The translations under genes and the position numbers were made by a program. From positions 1-35,049 of the forward strand of contig PWHJ01000208.1 of NCBI GenBank assembly GCA_003554865.1: a DNA stretch of 35,049 nt. Reading direction: 5' to 3'. Positions 16,499-24,716 of the stretch are shown in pieces. This DNA comes from Bacteroidota bacterium. GTDB taxonomy: Bacteria > Bacteroidota > Bacteroidia > Bacteroidales > PUMT01. Under the pieces are notes generated by a model. It worked only from the letters and a program-made list of their open reading frames with translations. It searched no databases and had not been told where the DNA came from. The stretch's first letter is position 1, and each line of letters starts with the position of its first letter.

Positions 16499-17185
16499 TT
16501 AATTACCTGTTATGACCATATCATAAACCCGGTAGATGATGAGAGTCTCCTCTGAGAAAGAGCAGTCAACAAGATTCACAAAGGGATTTTCCACCTCCAC
16601 CTCTACAATAGCATACTCCAGGCCCGGCTCCACAGCCTCGTCCGGGAGAAATTGCAGCTGATCCATCTCAATTAAAAATCTGCTGCCGGCCCTTTCAGCT
16701 AACTGAGGGTATAACTCCCGCAGGCAGTCAAACAGGCCAGGCGGAGATTCTATGCCTGCACCGGCATACTGCTGCTCCATAACGTCAGGATCGCCATCGA
16801 TGACCGGCCCGGATTCAGTATCGCTGAACACCTGACGGTCAAGGAAATCGGCATACTGATCAAGGGCGGGCGGGGGGGCACCCTGTGCCTCCATCTGTTG
16901 CATTAAAAGCTCCATATACAACTGCCTGACCTCTGCAGGGGAGTGATCGGTAGTAAAAACACTGACCGTTACAGCGGCTGACTCATAACTAAGAGCCTGT
17001 CCACCTTCATAGCTCATACCCTCCCTGACTGCTTCCGGGGTAACATCCGGCCACTTCTCAGTAAGTTCAGGACAGTAATCAGCAAAATCAGGCAGGGGAA
17101 CCATCTCATGGGCCGTCTGCCCAAATCCTTTTGTGATACAACACAACAGGCATATCACTGCGGTAATGAACAAATAATTTTTCAT
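16499..17185 (-). CDS. Unknown secreted protein
   Basis: I do not recognise this family. From the chosen start it has 228 residues: a signal peptide (MKNYLFITAVICLLCCITKG, cleavage probably near FGQ), then an acidic mature part. It contains Cys pairs in YCPELTE, FDCLRE and VDCSFS, which could form disulfides, and a Pro-rich short stretch (GAPPPALDQY). The last third (EPGLEYAIVEVEVENPF) looks like beta strands. The frame opens five codons earlier at 17200, but the Met at 17185 gives a standard signal peptide. It is divergent from the pyruvate dehydrogenase operon and lies just upstream of the fasciclin remnant. Confidence 0.7.
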   Translation of the reverse strand: MKNYLFITAVICLLCCITKGFGQTAHEMVPLPDFADYCPELTEKWPDVTPEAVREGMSYEGGQALSYESAAVTVSVFTTDHSPAEVRQLYMELLMQQMEAQGAPPPALDQYADFLDRQVFSDTESGPVIDGDPDVMEQQYAGAGIESPPGLFDCLRELYPQLAERAGSRFLIEMDQLQFLPDEAVEPGLEYAIVEVEVENPFVNLVDCSFSEETLIIYRVYDMVITGN

Positions 17186-17285
17186 ATAAGTTTTTTCCAA
17201 AATTTACAAAATTTGTTTACCCTTTCAAAAAAAATCTTTAAAATAACAACCTGCTGATTGTACTTGTTTAATATGTGAAAAAAAA

Positions 17286-17324
17286 TTTTCAGGTCATACC
17301 GCAAAACCTGAAAAACCTTTTCAG
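17286..17324. repeat. Three-part palindrome upstream of the aceE promoter
   Basis: TTTTCAGGT (17286-17294) pairs perfectly with ACCTGAAAA (17306-17314) across 11 nt. The second arm can alternatively pair through CTGAAAA (17308-17314) with TTTTCAG (17318-17324). The site ends 20 nt before the -33 element, which fits an operator or activator site for a dimeric regulator. Confidence 0.6.
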
Positions 17325-17343
17325 TTCTATCAATGGATTGACA

Positions 17344-17372
17344 TTGCCTTTTCTTTGCAAGGGGTAACTTTG
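17344..17372 (+). promoter_or_regulatory. Putative promoter of the pyruvate dehydrogenase operon
   Basis: TTG at 17344-17346, 18 nt, then TAACTTTG at 17365-17372 matches the Bacteroidota promoter form. It implies a 5' leader of about 300 nt before the aceE start at 17686. Confidence 0.6.
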
Positions 17373-17685
17373 AACAACCAAAAAAGGTATATTTTTATGT
17401 CACATAACAAGTTAAGAAATTAAAAAGATTCTGGGAATAATAGAGTTTTTTTTATATATTTCTTAAAAAATCAAGGGTAATATCACTTCCCGGCCGGGCC
17501 CGTCTAAAAGTAAGATCAGAGTTTGCCGGCCTGATAGTTAAATATTTATTGTATTCTCAGGGAATTTTTATAGACCCCGGGAGTATTAAACACAAAAAGA
17601 TCTTATTCAACTTTTTTGCTCTTTTTTCATTTATATCTGAAGGGACCGGAAAGTTGGGAATTTCAAAATACAAACTGCATGATCG

Positions 17686-20343
17686 ATGAATAAAAAAGAT
17701 TATCACCAAATTGAAAACCAGGAATGGCTGGACTCACTTGAGTATGTCATTCAAAACAACGATCCTGAACGCGTAAGCGAAATCCTGAGCCTGCTCCAGA
17801 CCAAAGCCCATAAAGCGGGCATCCCATTCCGCTGCCCGGGTAATACCCCATATATAAATACCATTCCTGCCGAAAAGGAATCGCCTTATCCGGGCAGCAC
17901 TGAAATAGAAAGAAGGATAAAGAGCATTATACGATGGAACGCCATGGCAATGGTTGTAAGGGCCAACCTTGAATCGGAAGGCATCGGCGGCCATATTTCA
18001 ACATACGCATCCTTAGCTACCCTTTTGGAAGTGGGATTCAACCACTTTTTCAGGGGCGGTGACAGCGACACCCCTCCCGATCTGATTTATTTCCAGGGTC
18101 ACGGTTCACCGGGAGTATATGCCCGCTCATTTGTTGAAGGCAGGTTGTCTGAAAAAGATTTACACAATTTCAGAAGGGAACTGGACAAGAAAGGAGGCCT
18201 GCCCTCCTACCCCCATCCCAGGCTAATGTCAGATTACTGGAAGTTTCCGACTGTTTCAATGGGACTCGGCCCCCTTATGGCCATATACCAGGCAAGATTC
18301 CACAAGTACTTGGAGGATCGAGGTCTGAAGGAAAAAAACGGGGAAAAAATCTGGGCTTTCATAGGTGACGGTGAAATGGATGAGCCGGAAGCACTTGGAG
18401 CTATTACTGTTGCCAGTCGCGAAAAGCTCAATAATCTTATTTTTGTCGTTAATTGTAATCTGCAGCGTCTTGATGGTCCGGTAAGGGGTACGGGGAAAAT
18501 AATCCAGGAACTGGAAGCTGCGTTCAAAGGGGCCCGCTGGGAAGTAATTAAAGTTATCTGGGGAAAGGACTGGGACCCGCTGATAGCACAGGACGATACA
18601 GGCGAGCTGGTTAAAGCGATGGATGAAATCCCTGACGGACAGGTCCAAAGATATACAACAGAATCCGGGGATTATATCAGGAAAAACTTTTTCGGCAAAA
18701 GCGAAAAATTGCTGAAAATGGTCGAGAATTATTCTGACGAACAGCTTGAAAAGTTAAACAGGGGCGGACACGATCCTCAAAAGGTCTTCAATGCATACAA
18801 GGCTGCAGTTAGCCATGATGAGGGTCCGGTTGTTATCCTTGCACAGACCATCAAAGGATACGGACTCGGGGAGGCAGGAGAAGGAAGAAACATAACCCAC
18901 CAGCAGAAAAAGCTTAATGAGCAGGAACTGCTTCATTTCAGAAGCAGATTCGGCATCCCCCTCTCGGATGAAGAGGCTAAAAAGGCTCCTTTCTTCAAGC
19001 CACCTGAAGAGAGCGAAGAGATGCAGTATCTTAAAAAACGAAGGGAAGAGCTTGGAGGCTACCTGCCCAGAAGAAATTCAGAAGCCAAACCCGTTACCTT
19101 GCCCGAAAATAATATATACGATGAACTCCTTGAAGGGTCGGGAGACAGGGAAGTGGCCACCACAATGTCTGTTGTCGGGCTGATGGGTAAATTGATGGGG
19201 GACAAGAACATTGGCAAAAGAATTGTCCCTATTGTTCCCGACGAATCCAGAACCTTTGGCATGGATGCACTTTTCCGCAAATTCGGCATCTATTCGCATT
19301 TCGGGCAGAATTATGAGCCGGTTGACAAGGAGTCGCTTCTTTATTACAGGGAGGCAACCGATGGCGCCATACTGGAGGAAGGTATAACAGAAGCAGGATG
19401 CATTTCCTCTTTCATTGCGGCCGGAACTTCCTATTCTGTTCACAAGATAAACATGATTCCCATGTTTATCTTTTATTCAATGTTCGGTTTCCAGCGGATC
19501 GGAGATTTGATCTGGGCTGCTGCAGATGCCAGAACAAGAGGATTTCTTATCGGGGGAACGTCCGGTAGAACGACACTGCCCGGAGAAGGTCTTCAGCACC
19601 AGGACGGACAATCACATCTTTTTGCTATGTCAATTCCTTCGGTTAAAGCATATGATCCTGCCTATGCATATGAACTTGCAGTAATTGTAAGGGAAGGGAT
19701 AAAAAAGATGTTCGTCGAACAGGAAGACCTGATATACTATATCACCGTACTGAACGAAAAGTACAAGATGCCGAAAATGCCTGAAGGTGTTGAAGATGGT
19801 ATTCTAAAAGGGATGTACAGGTTAAAAAAGAGCAGAAAAAGAAAAGGTGAAAAGGTACACCTTTTTGGCAGCGGTGCTATATTGAACGAAAGCCTGAAAG
19901 CGGCAGAAATGCTTGAAAAGGATTACGGTGTAATTGTTGATGTATGGAGTGTGACCAGCTATAAAGAGCTATATGACAATGCCAGGGAGACCGACAGGTG
20001 GAACCGCCTCAACCCGGAAAAAAAAGCACGAAAAACTTATATTGAAGAATGTATGGAGGGTGAGGAAGGATTATGCCTGGCAGCGCATGATTATGTGAAA
20101 GCTATTCCAATGACAGTATGCCGGTGGTTCCCAGGAATACTTACAGTGCTCGGCACAGACGGTTTTGGAAGAAGCGATAACAGGAAGGAGCTGAGGAATT
20201 ATTTCGAGATTGACGACCGCCATATAGCCTGGGCCGCTCTCTACAGCCTTTATACTGAAGGCAAAATTGACAAAAACACTCTTATTAAAGCAAAAAAGGA
20301 CTTTAAAATTGACCATAACAAACCGAACCCCACAGAAATATAA
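17686..20343 (+). CDS. aceE: Pyruvate dehydrogenase E1, homodimeric type
   Basis: This 885-residue thiamine diphosphate enzyme is the single-chain AceE type, close to the E. coli length of 887. The cofactor motif GDGEMDEPEALG (from about residue 227) runs into FVVNCNLQRLDGPVRG, a hallmark of AceE. GHGSPGVYARSF near residue 143 and TSGRTTLPGEGLQHQDGQSH near residue 630 also match. It decarboxylates pyruvate and acetylates the lipoyl group of E2. The E2 gene follows 15 nt later, so the two form an operon; no E3 (lipoamide dehydrogenase) gene is in the window. The start is set by the conserved N-terminal ENQEWLDSLEYV. Confidence 0.96.
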   Translation: MNKKDYHQIENQEWLDSLEYVIQNNDPERVSEILSLLQTKAHKAGIPFRCPGNTPYINTIPAEKESPYPGSTEIERRIKSIIRWNAMAMVVRANLESEGIGGHISTYASLATLLEVGFNHFFRGGDSDTPPDLIYFQGHGSPGVYARSFVEGRLSEKDLHNFRRELDKKGGLPSYPHPRLMSDYWKFPTVSMGLGPLMAIYQARFHKYLEDRGLKEKNGEKIWAFIGDGEMDEPEALGAITVASREKLNNLIFVVNCNLQRLDGPVRGTGKIIQELEAAFKGARWEVIKVIWGKDWDPLIAQDDTGELVKAMDEIPDGQVQRYTTESGDYIRKNFFGKSEKLLKMVENYSDEQLEKLNRGGHDPQKVFNAYKAAVSHDEGPVVILAQTIKGYGLGEAGEGRNITHQQKKLNEQELLHFRSRFGIPLSDEEAKKAPFFKPPEESEEMQYLKKRREELGGYLPRRNSEAKPVTLPENNIYDELLEGSGDREVATTMSVVGLMGKLMGDKNIGKRIVPIVPDESRTFGMDALFRKFGIYSHFGQNYEPVDKESLLYYREATDGAILEEGITEAGCISSFIAAGTSYSVHKINMIPMFIFYSMFGFQRIGDLIWAAADARTRGFLIGGTSGRTTLPGEGLQHQDGQSHLFAMSIPSVKAYDPAYAYELAVIVREGIKKMFVEQEDLIYYITVLNEKYKMPKMPEGVEDGILKGMYRLKKSRKRKGEKVHLFGSGAILNESLKAAEMLEKDYGVIVDVWSVTSYKELYDNARETDRWNRLNPEKKARKTYIEECMEGEEGLCLAAHDYVKAIPMTVCRWFPGILTVLGTDGFGRSDNRKELRNYFEIDDRHIAWAALYSLYTEGKIDKNTLIKAKKDFKIDHNKPNPTEI

Positions 20344-20358
20344 ATAATAACCAAGCCT

Positions 20359-21684
20359 ATGATAAAAGAAATTAAGCTGCCCGAAATTGCCGAGAACATA
20401 GACACTGCAGTGGTAGTGGAAATACTGGTATCGGTGGGCGATAAAGTTGAAAAAGACGACCCCCTGGCGGAGCTGGAAAGCGACAAGGCTGTTTTTGACC
20501 TCCCTTCCGAAGCCTCAGGCACAGTAAAAGAAATCAAAGTAAAAAAGGGTGATAAAGTTGAATCGGGACAGGTTTTGTTTACAATTGATACCACTTCAGG
20601 TGAAGGTGAAGAAAAAGAGGAAATAGAGACAAAAACGGAAAAAACAGAAGAAGCAAAAGAAAAAAAGGCAGAAGAGAAAAAGGAAGAAAAAAAGGAAGAG
20701 AAAAAAGAAGCACCTGCAGATGAAAAGAAGGAAGTAGCAGAAAAAACAGAAGAGGAAGCTGCAATAAAGGCAGAAGAAGATACTGAACTGGCTGGCGAAA
20801 TCCCCGCATCACCCTCGGTAAGACGTATTGCCCGTGAAATAGGAGTAAATATTAAAAAAGTAAGTGGCAGCGGACCAGAGGGGCGAATTACGGCCGATGA
20901 CGTAAAAGATTTTGCCAAAAGACAGCTTGAGGACAGCAAAAAAGCTGTTGCTGCCGACGACTACCAGTTGCCCGATTTTTCCAAATGGGGAAGTATAAAA
21001 CGGGAAAAAATGGATACTATCAGGAAACTCACTGCAAAAGAAATGACAGGATCCTGGCAATCCATTCCTCATGTATTTCAGTTTGACAAGGCAGATGCTA
21101 CCGGACTGGAAAACTTCCGCAGGAAATATTCCAAAATGGTTGAAAAAGAGGGGGCCAAACTGACCGTAACTGCAATACTTCTCAAACTTACCGCCGAAGC
21201 TCTCAGGGTATTCCCAAGGTTCAACACCAGCATTGACATGAATAGCGAGGAGATTATATTCAAGGAATATATAAATGTAGGAGTGGCGGTTGATACAGAC
21301 AGGGGATTGCTGGTGCCGGTGATACGCAATACCGATAAAAAATCTATAACCGAACTCTCTGTTGAGCTTAAAGAGGTGGCCGAGAAGGCCCGCAATAAAA
21401 AGATAATGCCTGAGGAACTTCAGGGCGGCAATTTTGCCATCTCCAACCTTGGCGGGATTGGCGGGACCAGTTTTACCCCGATAGTTTACCGTCCAAATGT
21501 GGCAATACTGGGTGTATCAAGATCACAAACCGAGGCGGTATATATTGATGGAGAGTTCAAGCCAAGGATGATGCTGCCGCTATCACTCTCGTACGACCAC
21601 AGGGTAATAGACGGGGCTGAAGGAGCAAGATTCCTAAGATGGATGTGCGAGGCAATAGAGAATCCGATGCTTACAATGTTTTAG
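20359..21684 (+). CDS. aceF: Dihydrolipoamide acetyltransferase (E2 of pyruvate dehydrogenase)
   Basis: This 441-residue protein has one lipoyl domain (1-78; lipoylated K43 in ESDKAVFDLP), a very charged Lys/Glu linker (about 85-145), a peripheral subunit-binding domain (about 152-187, SPSVRRIAREIGV) and the catalytic acyltransferase domain (about 205-441) with the active-site motif DHRVIDG (His414, Asp418). It transfers acetyl groups from the lipoyl arm to CoA. The linker is made of EEKK-like repeats, not the Ala/Pro-rich flexible linker common in proteobacteria. It is second in the operon behind aceE; a terminator-like hairpin follows. Confidence 0.95.
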   Translation: MIKEIKLPEIAENIDTAVVVEILVSVGDKVEKDDPLAELESDKAVFDLPSEASGTVKEIKVKKGDKVESGQVLFTIDTTSGEGEEKEEIETKTEKTEEAKEKKAEEKKEEKKEEKKEAPADEKKEVAEKTEEEAAIKAEEDTELAGEIPASPSVRRIAREIGVNIKKVSGSGPEGRITADDVKDFAKRQLEDSKKAVAADDYQLPDFSKWGSIKREKMDTIRKLTAKEMTGSWQSIPHVFQFDKADATGLENFRRKYSKMVEKEGAKLTVTAILLKLTAEALRVFPRFNTSIDMNSEEIIFKEYINVGVAVDTDRGLLVPVIRNTDKKSITELSVELKEVAEKARNKKIMPEELQGGNFAISNLGGIGGTSFTPIVYRPNVAILGVSRSQTEAVYIDGEFKPRMMLPLSLSYDHRVIDGAEGARFLRWMCEAIENPMLTMF

Positions 21685-21693
21685 AAAGTTGAG

Positions 21694-21729
21694 CCGGCCG
21701 GGGAAAATAATACAATATTGCCGGTTTTT
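21694..21729 (+). terminator. Putative terminator of the aceE-aceF operon
   Basis: CCGGC at 21694-21698 pairs with GCCGG at 21720-21724, followed by five T residues. An inner AATA/TATT pairing could lengthen the stem. The stem is interrupted, so strength is uncertain. Confidence 0.45.
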
Positions 21730-21756
21730 CGTTTATAAAAACCCTGCAACAAGAGT

Positions 21757-23235
21757 TTAGGTGCCACAAAAGGTTTGATATGTTTTTTCAAATTCCGGAT
21801 CAGTGAAGAGTAATTCTCTGCTTTCTTCTTTGAATTCATAAGGTGTTCGAAGTGCATCCAACATATTATGCAGTTTAGACAAATTACCTTCATCAGCTAA
21901 ATCAATTGCTTGTTCAACATGAAAATTCCTTGGTATGAGAACAGGGTTGTTTTTTTTCATTAAGGATACTGCATATTCAAAACCCTTTTTGCTTCTGCCC
22001 AGCCTCTCTGTCCACTTTTTTTTCCAGGGGTGAAACGCTTCTTTGAAATTTGAATTTTCATCGATCAAATCATCCATGTAAAGGCCGGAAAAGGTATTTG
22101 TATAATCTGCTCCATACTTCAGCATAATATTCATCAATTCATCTATCAGTGCATTGTCCTCTTCTTCCGGTTCTTCAATCCCTATCTTGGAGGACATCAT
22201 TTTAAACCATTTCTCTGAATAGATGCTGTCAAACTGGTTGATTATTTTAATTGCCAGGGATATTGCTTTATTTTCATCGGAATGAATAACCGGCAATAAC
22301 GCCTCTGCCAGTTTAGATATATTCCATTTAAGTATTTTGGGTTGATTTCCGAAAGAATATCTTCCGAACCTGTCAATTGAACTAAATACCGTTTCAGGAT
22401 TGTAGCTGTTCATAAATGCACAGGGGCCATAGTCAAAAGTTTCACCGGATATGGAAATGTTGTCTGTATTCATTACTCCATGAATAAATCCAACACGCAT
22501 CCATTCAACTATCAGTTCAATCTGCAAACGCATTACCCTGTCCAGAAGGCTTAAGGCAGGATTTTCAGCCTCTGATATCTCCTGGAAGTGTCTATGTATG
22601 GTATAATTCACAAGGGCTGTTAAATCTGCTTTTGTGCCGAAATATCCTGCATATTCAAAGGTCCCCACCCTGATATGGCTTTTCATAACCCTAGTAAGGA
22701 CAGCACCTTTATGAATAACTTCCCTGTAAACCGGTTCATCTGTTTTTACTACTGCCAGGCTTCTGGATGTAGGTATTCCAAGGTGGTGAATTGCCTCGCT
22801 TACTATATATTCTCTAAGCATAGATTTTAAAGTGGCTTTACCGTCGCCGTTTCTGGAATATGGCGTTCGGCCGCTACCTTTTAGCTGAATATCAAGGCGA
22901 CTACCTGACGGTGTGATATGTTCACCCAGTAATATCGCCCTTCCATCGCCTAACATGGTAAAATGACCGAATTGATGTCCCGCGTATGCCTGTGCCAGAG
23001 GCGTTGAATTTTTAGTTAATTTGTTACCCGACAGGATCAGGGAAAAAGTTTCATCCTGGTTAATATTAACACCCAATTCTTCTCTTAAAGTATCATTAAA
23101 CAAAAAAGTTCGCGGATTCCGGGCAGCGGCGGGATTTACCCTGCTGTAAAATAAAGGCGGCAACAACAGATAAGTATTGTCAAAGTTGAAAGTACTATTA
23201 GAGTTACCGGTATTCATGAGCAATAAATTCGTCAA
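21757..23235 (-). CDS. selO: SelO/YdiU family protein adenylyltransferase (AMPylase)
   Basis: This 492-residue pseudokinase-fold protein shows the SelO signatures: QAYAGHQFGHF, LKGSGRTPYSRNGDGKATLKSMLREYIVSEA and MNTDNISISGETFDYGPCAFM. SelO relatives transfer AMP to Ser, Thr or Tyr of target proteins and help in oxidative stress. Its C-terminus ends QTFCGT, with Cys where some relatives carry selenocysteine. The N-terminal residues before FDNTYLLLPP are variable and the exact start (this Met or the one at residue 7) is uncertain. It converges with the pyruvate dehydrogenase operon and is upstream of nothing else on its strand for about 70 nt. Confidence 0.92.
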   Translation of the reverse strand: MTNLLLMNTGNSNSTFNFDNTYLLLPPLFYSRVNPAAARNPRTFLFNDTLREELGVNINQDETFSLILSGNKLTKNSTPLAQAYAGHQFGHFTMLGDGRAILLGEHITPSGSRLDIQLKGSGRTPYSRNGDGKATLKSMLREYIVSEAIHHLGIPTSRSLAVVKTDEPVYREVIHKGAVLTRVMKSHIRVGTFEYAGYFGTKADLTALVNYTIHRHFQEISEAENPALSLLDRVMRLQIELIVEWMRVGFIHGVMNTDNISISGETFDYGPCAFMNSYNPETVFSSIDRFGRYSFGNQPKILKWNISKLAEALLPVIHSDENKAISLAIKIINQFDSIYSEKWFKMMSSKIGIEEPEEEDNALIDELMNIMLKYGADYTNTFSGLYMDDLIDENSNFKEAFHPWKKKWTERLGRSKKGFEYAVSLMKKNNPVLIPRNFHVEQAIDLADEGNLSKLHNMLDALRTPYEFKEESRELLFTDPEFEKTYQTFCGT

Positions 23236-23408
23236 CCATGGAAAGTTAAATTCACTTCAGTGGATGCTTCTATTTAATGGCTGACACACCTTCAAAAAAA
23301 ATCATTCTTCTGTTGTATCTGCCGTTATTAATTTAACAATTTTGTCAGGTTCTTGTTCAGGTCAACCGTTAAAAAACAGGTCAATACATAACCTTTGCCT
23401 AAATACCG

Positions 23409-24139
23409 TTACGCCTTATGCTTTCTTCCCGTGAACAACCCCGCAATCCCGCCCAGGAAAAGCTGTGAGGTGACTTCCCTGAAGCCTGCCTCCCTCAACA
23501 GCTCTTTCAGGGCATCACGATCATAAAAGTACCTTGCAGAATGAGCAAGATATTTGTAAGCGCCTTTATGACCTGAAAGTACTCCACCTACAGGAACTGT
23601 AGCGTATCTGAGATAGAAATAAAATAAAGACCTTACTACCGGGTTTGGCGGCTGACTGGTTTCTATAATAACCAGGCGACCGCCGGGCTTCAGCACCCTG
23701 AGGATTTCAGACAGAAACCTGTCACGGTCTGGATTGTGAAAAGTAAGGTTGCGAAACGCAAAGGCAATACCCACCAAATCAAAATGATCAGAAGGAAAAG
23801 GCATGTATGCCGCATCACCATTTATGAATTCAATTTCAAGTTTTTTCCCCCGGCTTTCTTTCTTGCAAGCTCCAGCATCGGGTAACTGTAATCCAATGCT
23901 GTTAGACTGGTGTTTTCAGGGGCCATCCGGGCAAGGTGTATTGAAAGGTCGCCGGTGCCGCAACAAAGGTCAAGCACCTTATCCGGACTGTTCTTCAGGC
24001 AGCCTGCAGCCGCCCTTTTCCTCCATATCTGATCAAACCCGAATGTGAGTATCCTGTTGAGAAGATCATAAGAGGGGGGTACGGCAGTAAACATTTTTTG
24101 CAACGGTCTCCCTTCCTCAGCTTTATTATCCATAGTCAT
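23409..24139 (-). pseudogene. menG: menG/ubiE-type methyltransferase, split by a -1 frameshift
   Basis: Together the two halves make a complete class I methyltransferase that adds the last methyl group in menaquinone (or ubiquinone) synthesis. The upstream half (start at 24139, MTMDNKAEEG) holds the family motif FTAVPPSYDLLNRILTFG and the SAM loop VLDLCCGTGDLSIHL, and then stops after AGGKN. The downstream half resumes in the -1 frame as LEIEFINGDAAYMPFPSDHFDLV, then AFAFRNLTF and LRVLKPGGRLVIIE, as in intact family members. The switch lies at GGGGGAAAAAAC, whose last seven bases (AAAAAAC, 23846-23840 on the - strand) are in the exact phase of a slippery A_AAA_AAC. A sequencing or assembly indel in this homopolymer, a real inactivating mutation, and programmed frameshifting are all possible. 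Confidence 0.85.
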
Positions 24140-24148
24140 TTTTATATA

Positions 24149-24282
24149 AACCCCCATCAGCCTTTGGCAGACAAAATAAGATGAACAAACATGGGGGTCC
24201 ATGCGACCAAAAGAGATGAACTTAATTGACATACTATAATAACTTATTGAAAATTAGCTTAATTAACTTTGTTTGTACGCAT
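24149..24282 (+). repeat. Dispersed intergenic repeat, copy B (full)
   Basis: The head (24149-24200) begins AACCCCCATCAGCCTTTGG, contains AGACAAAATAAGATGAACAA and closes with ATGGGGGT, which pairs perfectly with ACCCCCAT at 24150-24157 (8 bp, 33-nt loop). After a variable middle, the shared tail (from TTATTGAAAATTAGCTTAAT to TTTGTACGCATGAA) follows. The repeat aligns along its whole length with the reverse complement of 27681-27820. It lies just upstream of menG, in the opposite direction. Confidence 0.75.
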
Positions 24283-24469
24283 GAATTCCCCATGATTCTG
24301 AAGACTCACAAAAAGACATGTATAAATTTGGGGAATCCATGGGATTGAAAAGCTAAAGTTCAAAGTCTTGATTTGGCAAAATATTGAAAAACAGCTTGCT
24401 AACAATAATTTATACGAATGAACCCGGGGGTGGTAAACCGGCAATATTTTTGCTTCTTGCCCTAAAGAA
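24283..24469. other. Noncoding stretch after repeat copy B
   Basis: It holds an inverted pair ATTCCCC/GGGGAAT (24285-24291 with 24330-24336) and a second TTTATACGAATGAAC segment resembling the repeat's end. A possible frame on the - strand has no family features and is considered chance. Confidence 0.45.
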
Positions 24470-24694
24470 TCAAAGATATATTGAAACAGCAAGGATTAGA
24501 TGAAGTGTGGCCACGGAAATTGTAATATAGGCGAGTGTTTTATGATACTTTACATGAATTATGACAATACGCCTCCTTGTTAAAAACATCGTAGTAGCGG
24601 TTGCAAGGAGAAACACAAAAGTGATAATCCCAAAATAACCTGCCACCGGCAAGCCCCAAATCATATAATAACCTATATTCTGTATCCACTCCAT
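24470..24694 (-). CDS. Small two-helix membrane protein with His-x13-His, partner of the DOMON lipoprotein
   Basis: I know no name for this 74-residue protein. It has two membrane helices (about 11-38 and 52-73) joined by a basic turn (TRRRIVIIHVKYHK). H51 and H65 are 14 residues apart on the second helix, and H47 lies just before. In cytochrome b and ferric-reductase type proteins His residues with this spacing on one helix bind two stacked b-type hemes. Here one chain gives only half of a four-helix bundle, so a dimer would be needed. It starts 22 nt after the DOMON lipoprotein stop, on the same strand, so the two are likely cotranscribed. Function is inferred only. Confidence 0.7.
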   Translation of the reverse strand: MEWIQNIGYYMIWGLPVAGYFGIITFVFLLATATTMFLTRRRIVIIHVKYHKTLAYITISVATLHLILAVSIYL

Positions 24695-24716
24695 AATTCA
24701 CTAACAAATAAAATTT

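Larger units (their letters stand above)
17186..17685. other. 500-nt divergent regulatory region before aceE
   Basis: There is no gene here. It holds paired inverted repeats (17286-17324), a consensus-like promoter (17344-17372) and a leader of about 300 nt. The leader contains a 9-bp inverted repeat TTAAGAAAT/ATTTCTTAA (17412-17420 with 17458-17466) and a G+C-rich patch near 17490-17500. Confidence 0.6.

Noticed and set aside
20250-20939. Ser/Phe-rich frame of 229 codons on the - strand over the E2 gene
   Set aside because: It is the antisense shadow of the Lys/Glu-rich linker; the strong composition bias explains its length.
21757-21774. Selenocysteine at the SelO C-terminus
   Set aside because: The codon at the expected place is TGT (Cys) and the gene ends in a normal TAA two codons later.
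24259-24492. Open frame of 77 codons on the - strand
   Set aside because: It covers repeat copy B's tail and the end of the two-helix membrane protein gene, and its peptide has no recognisable features.
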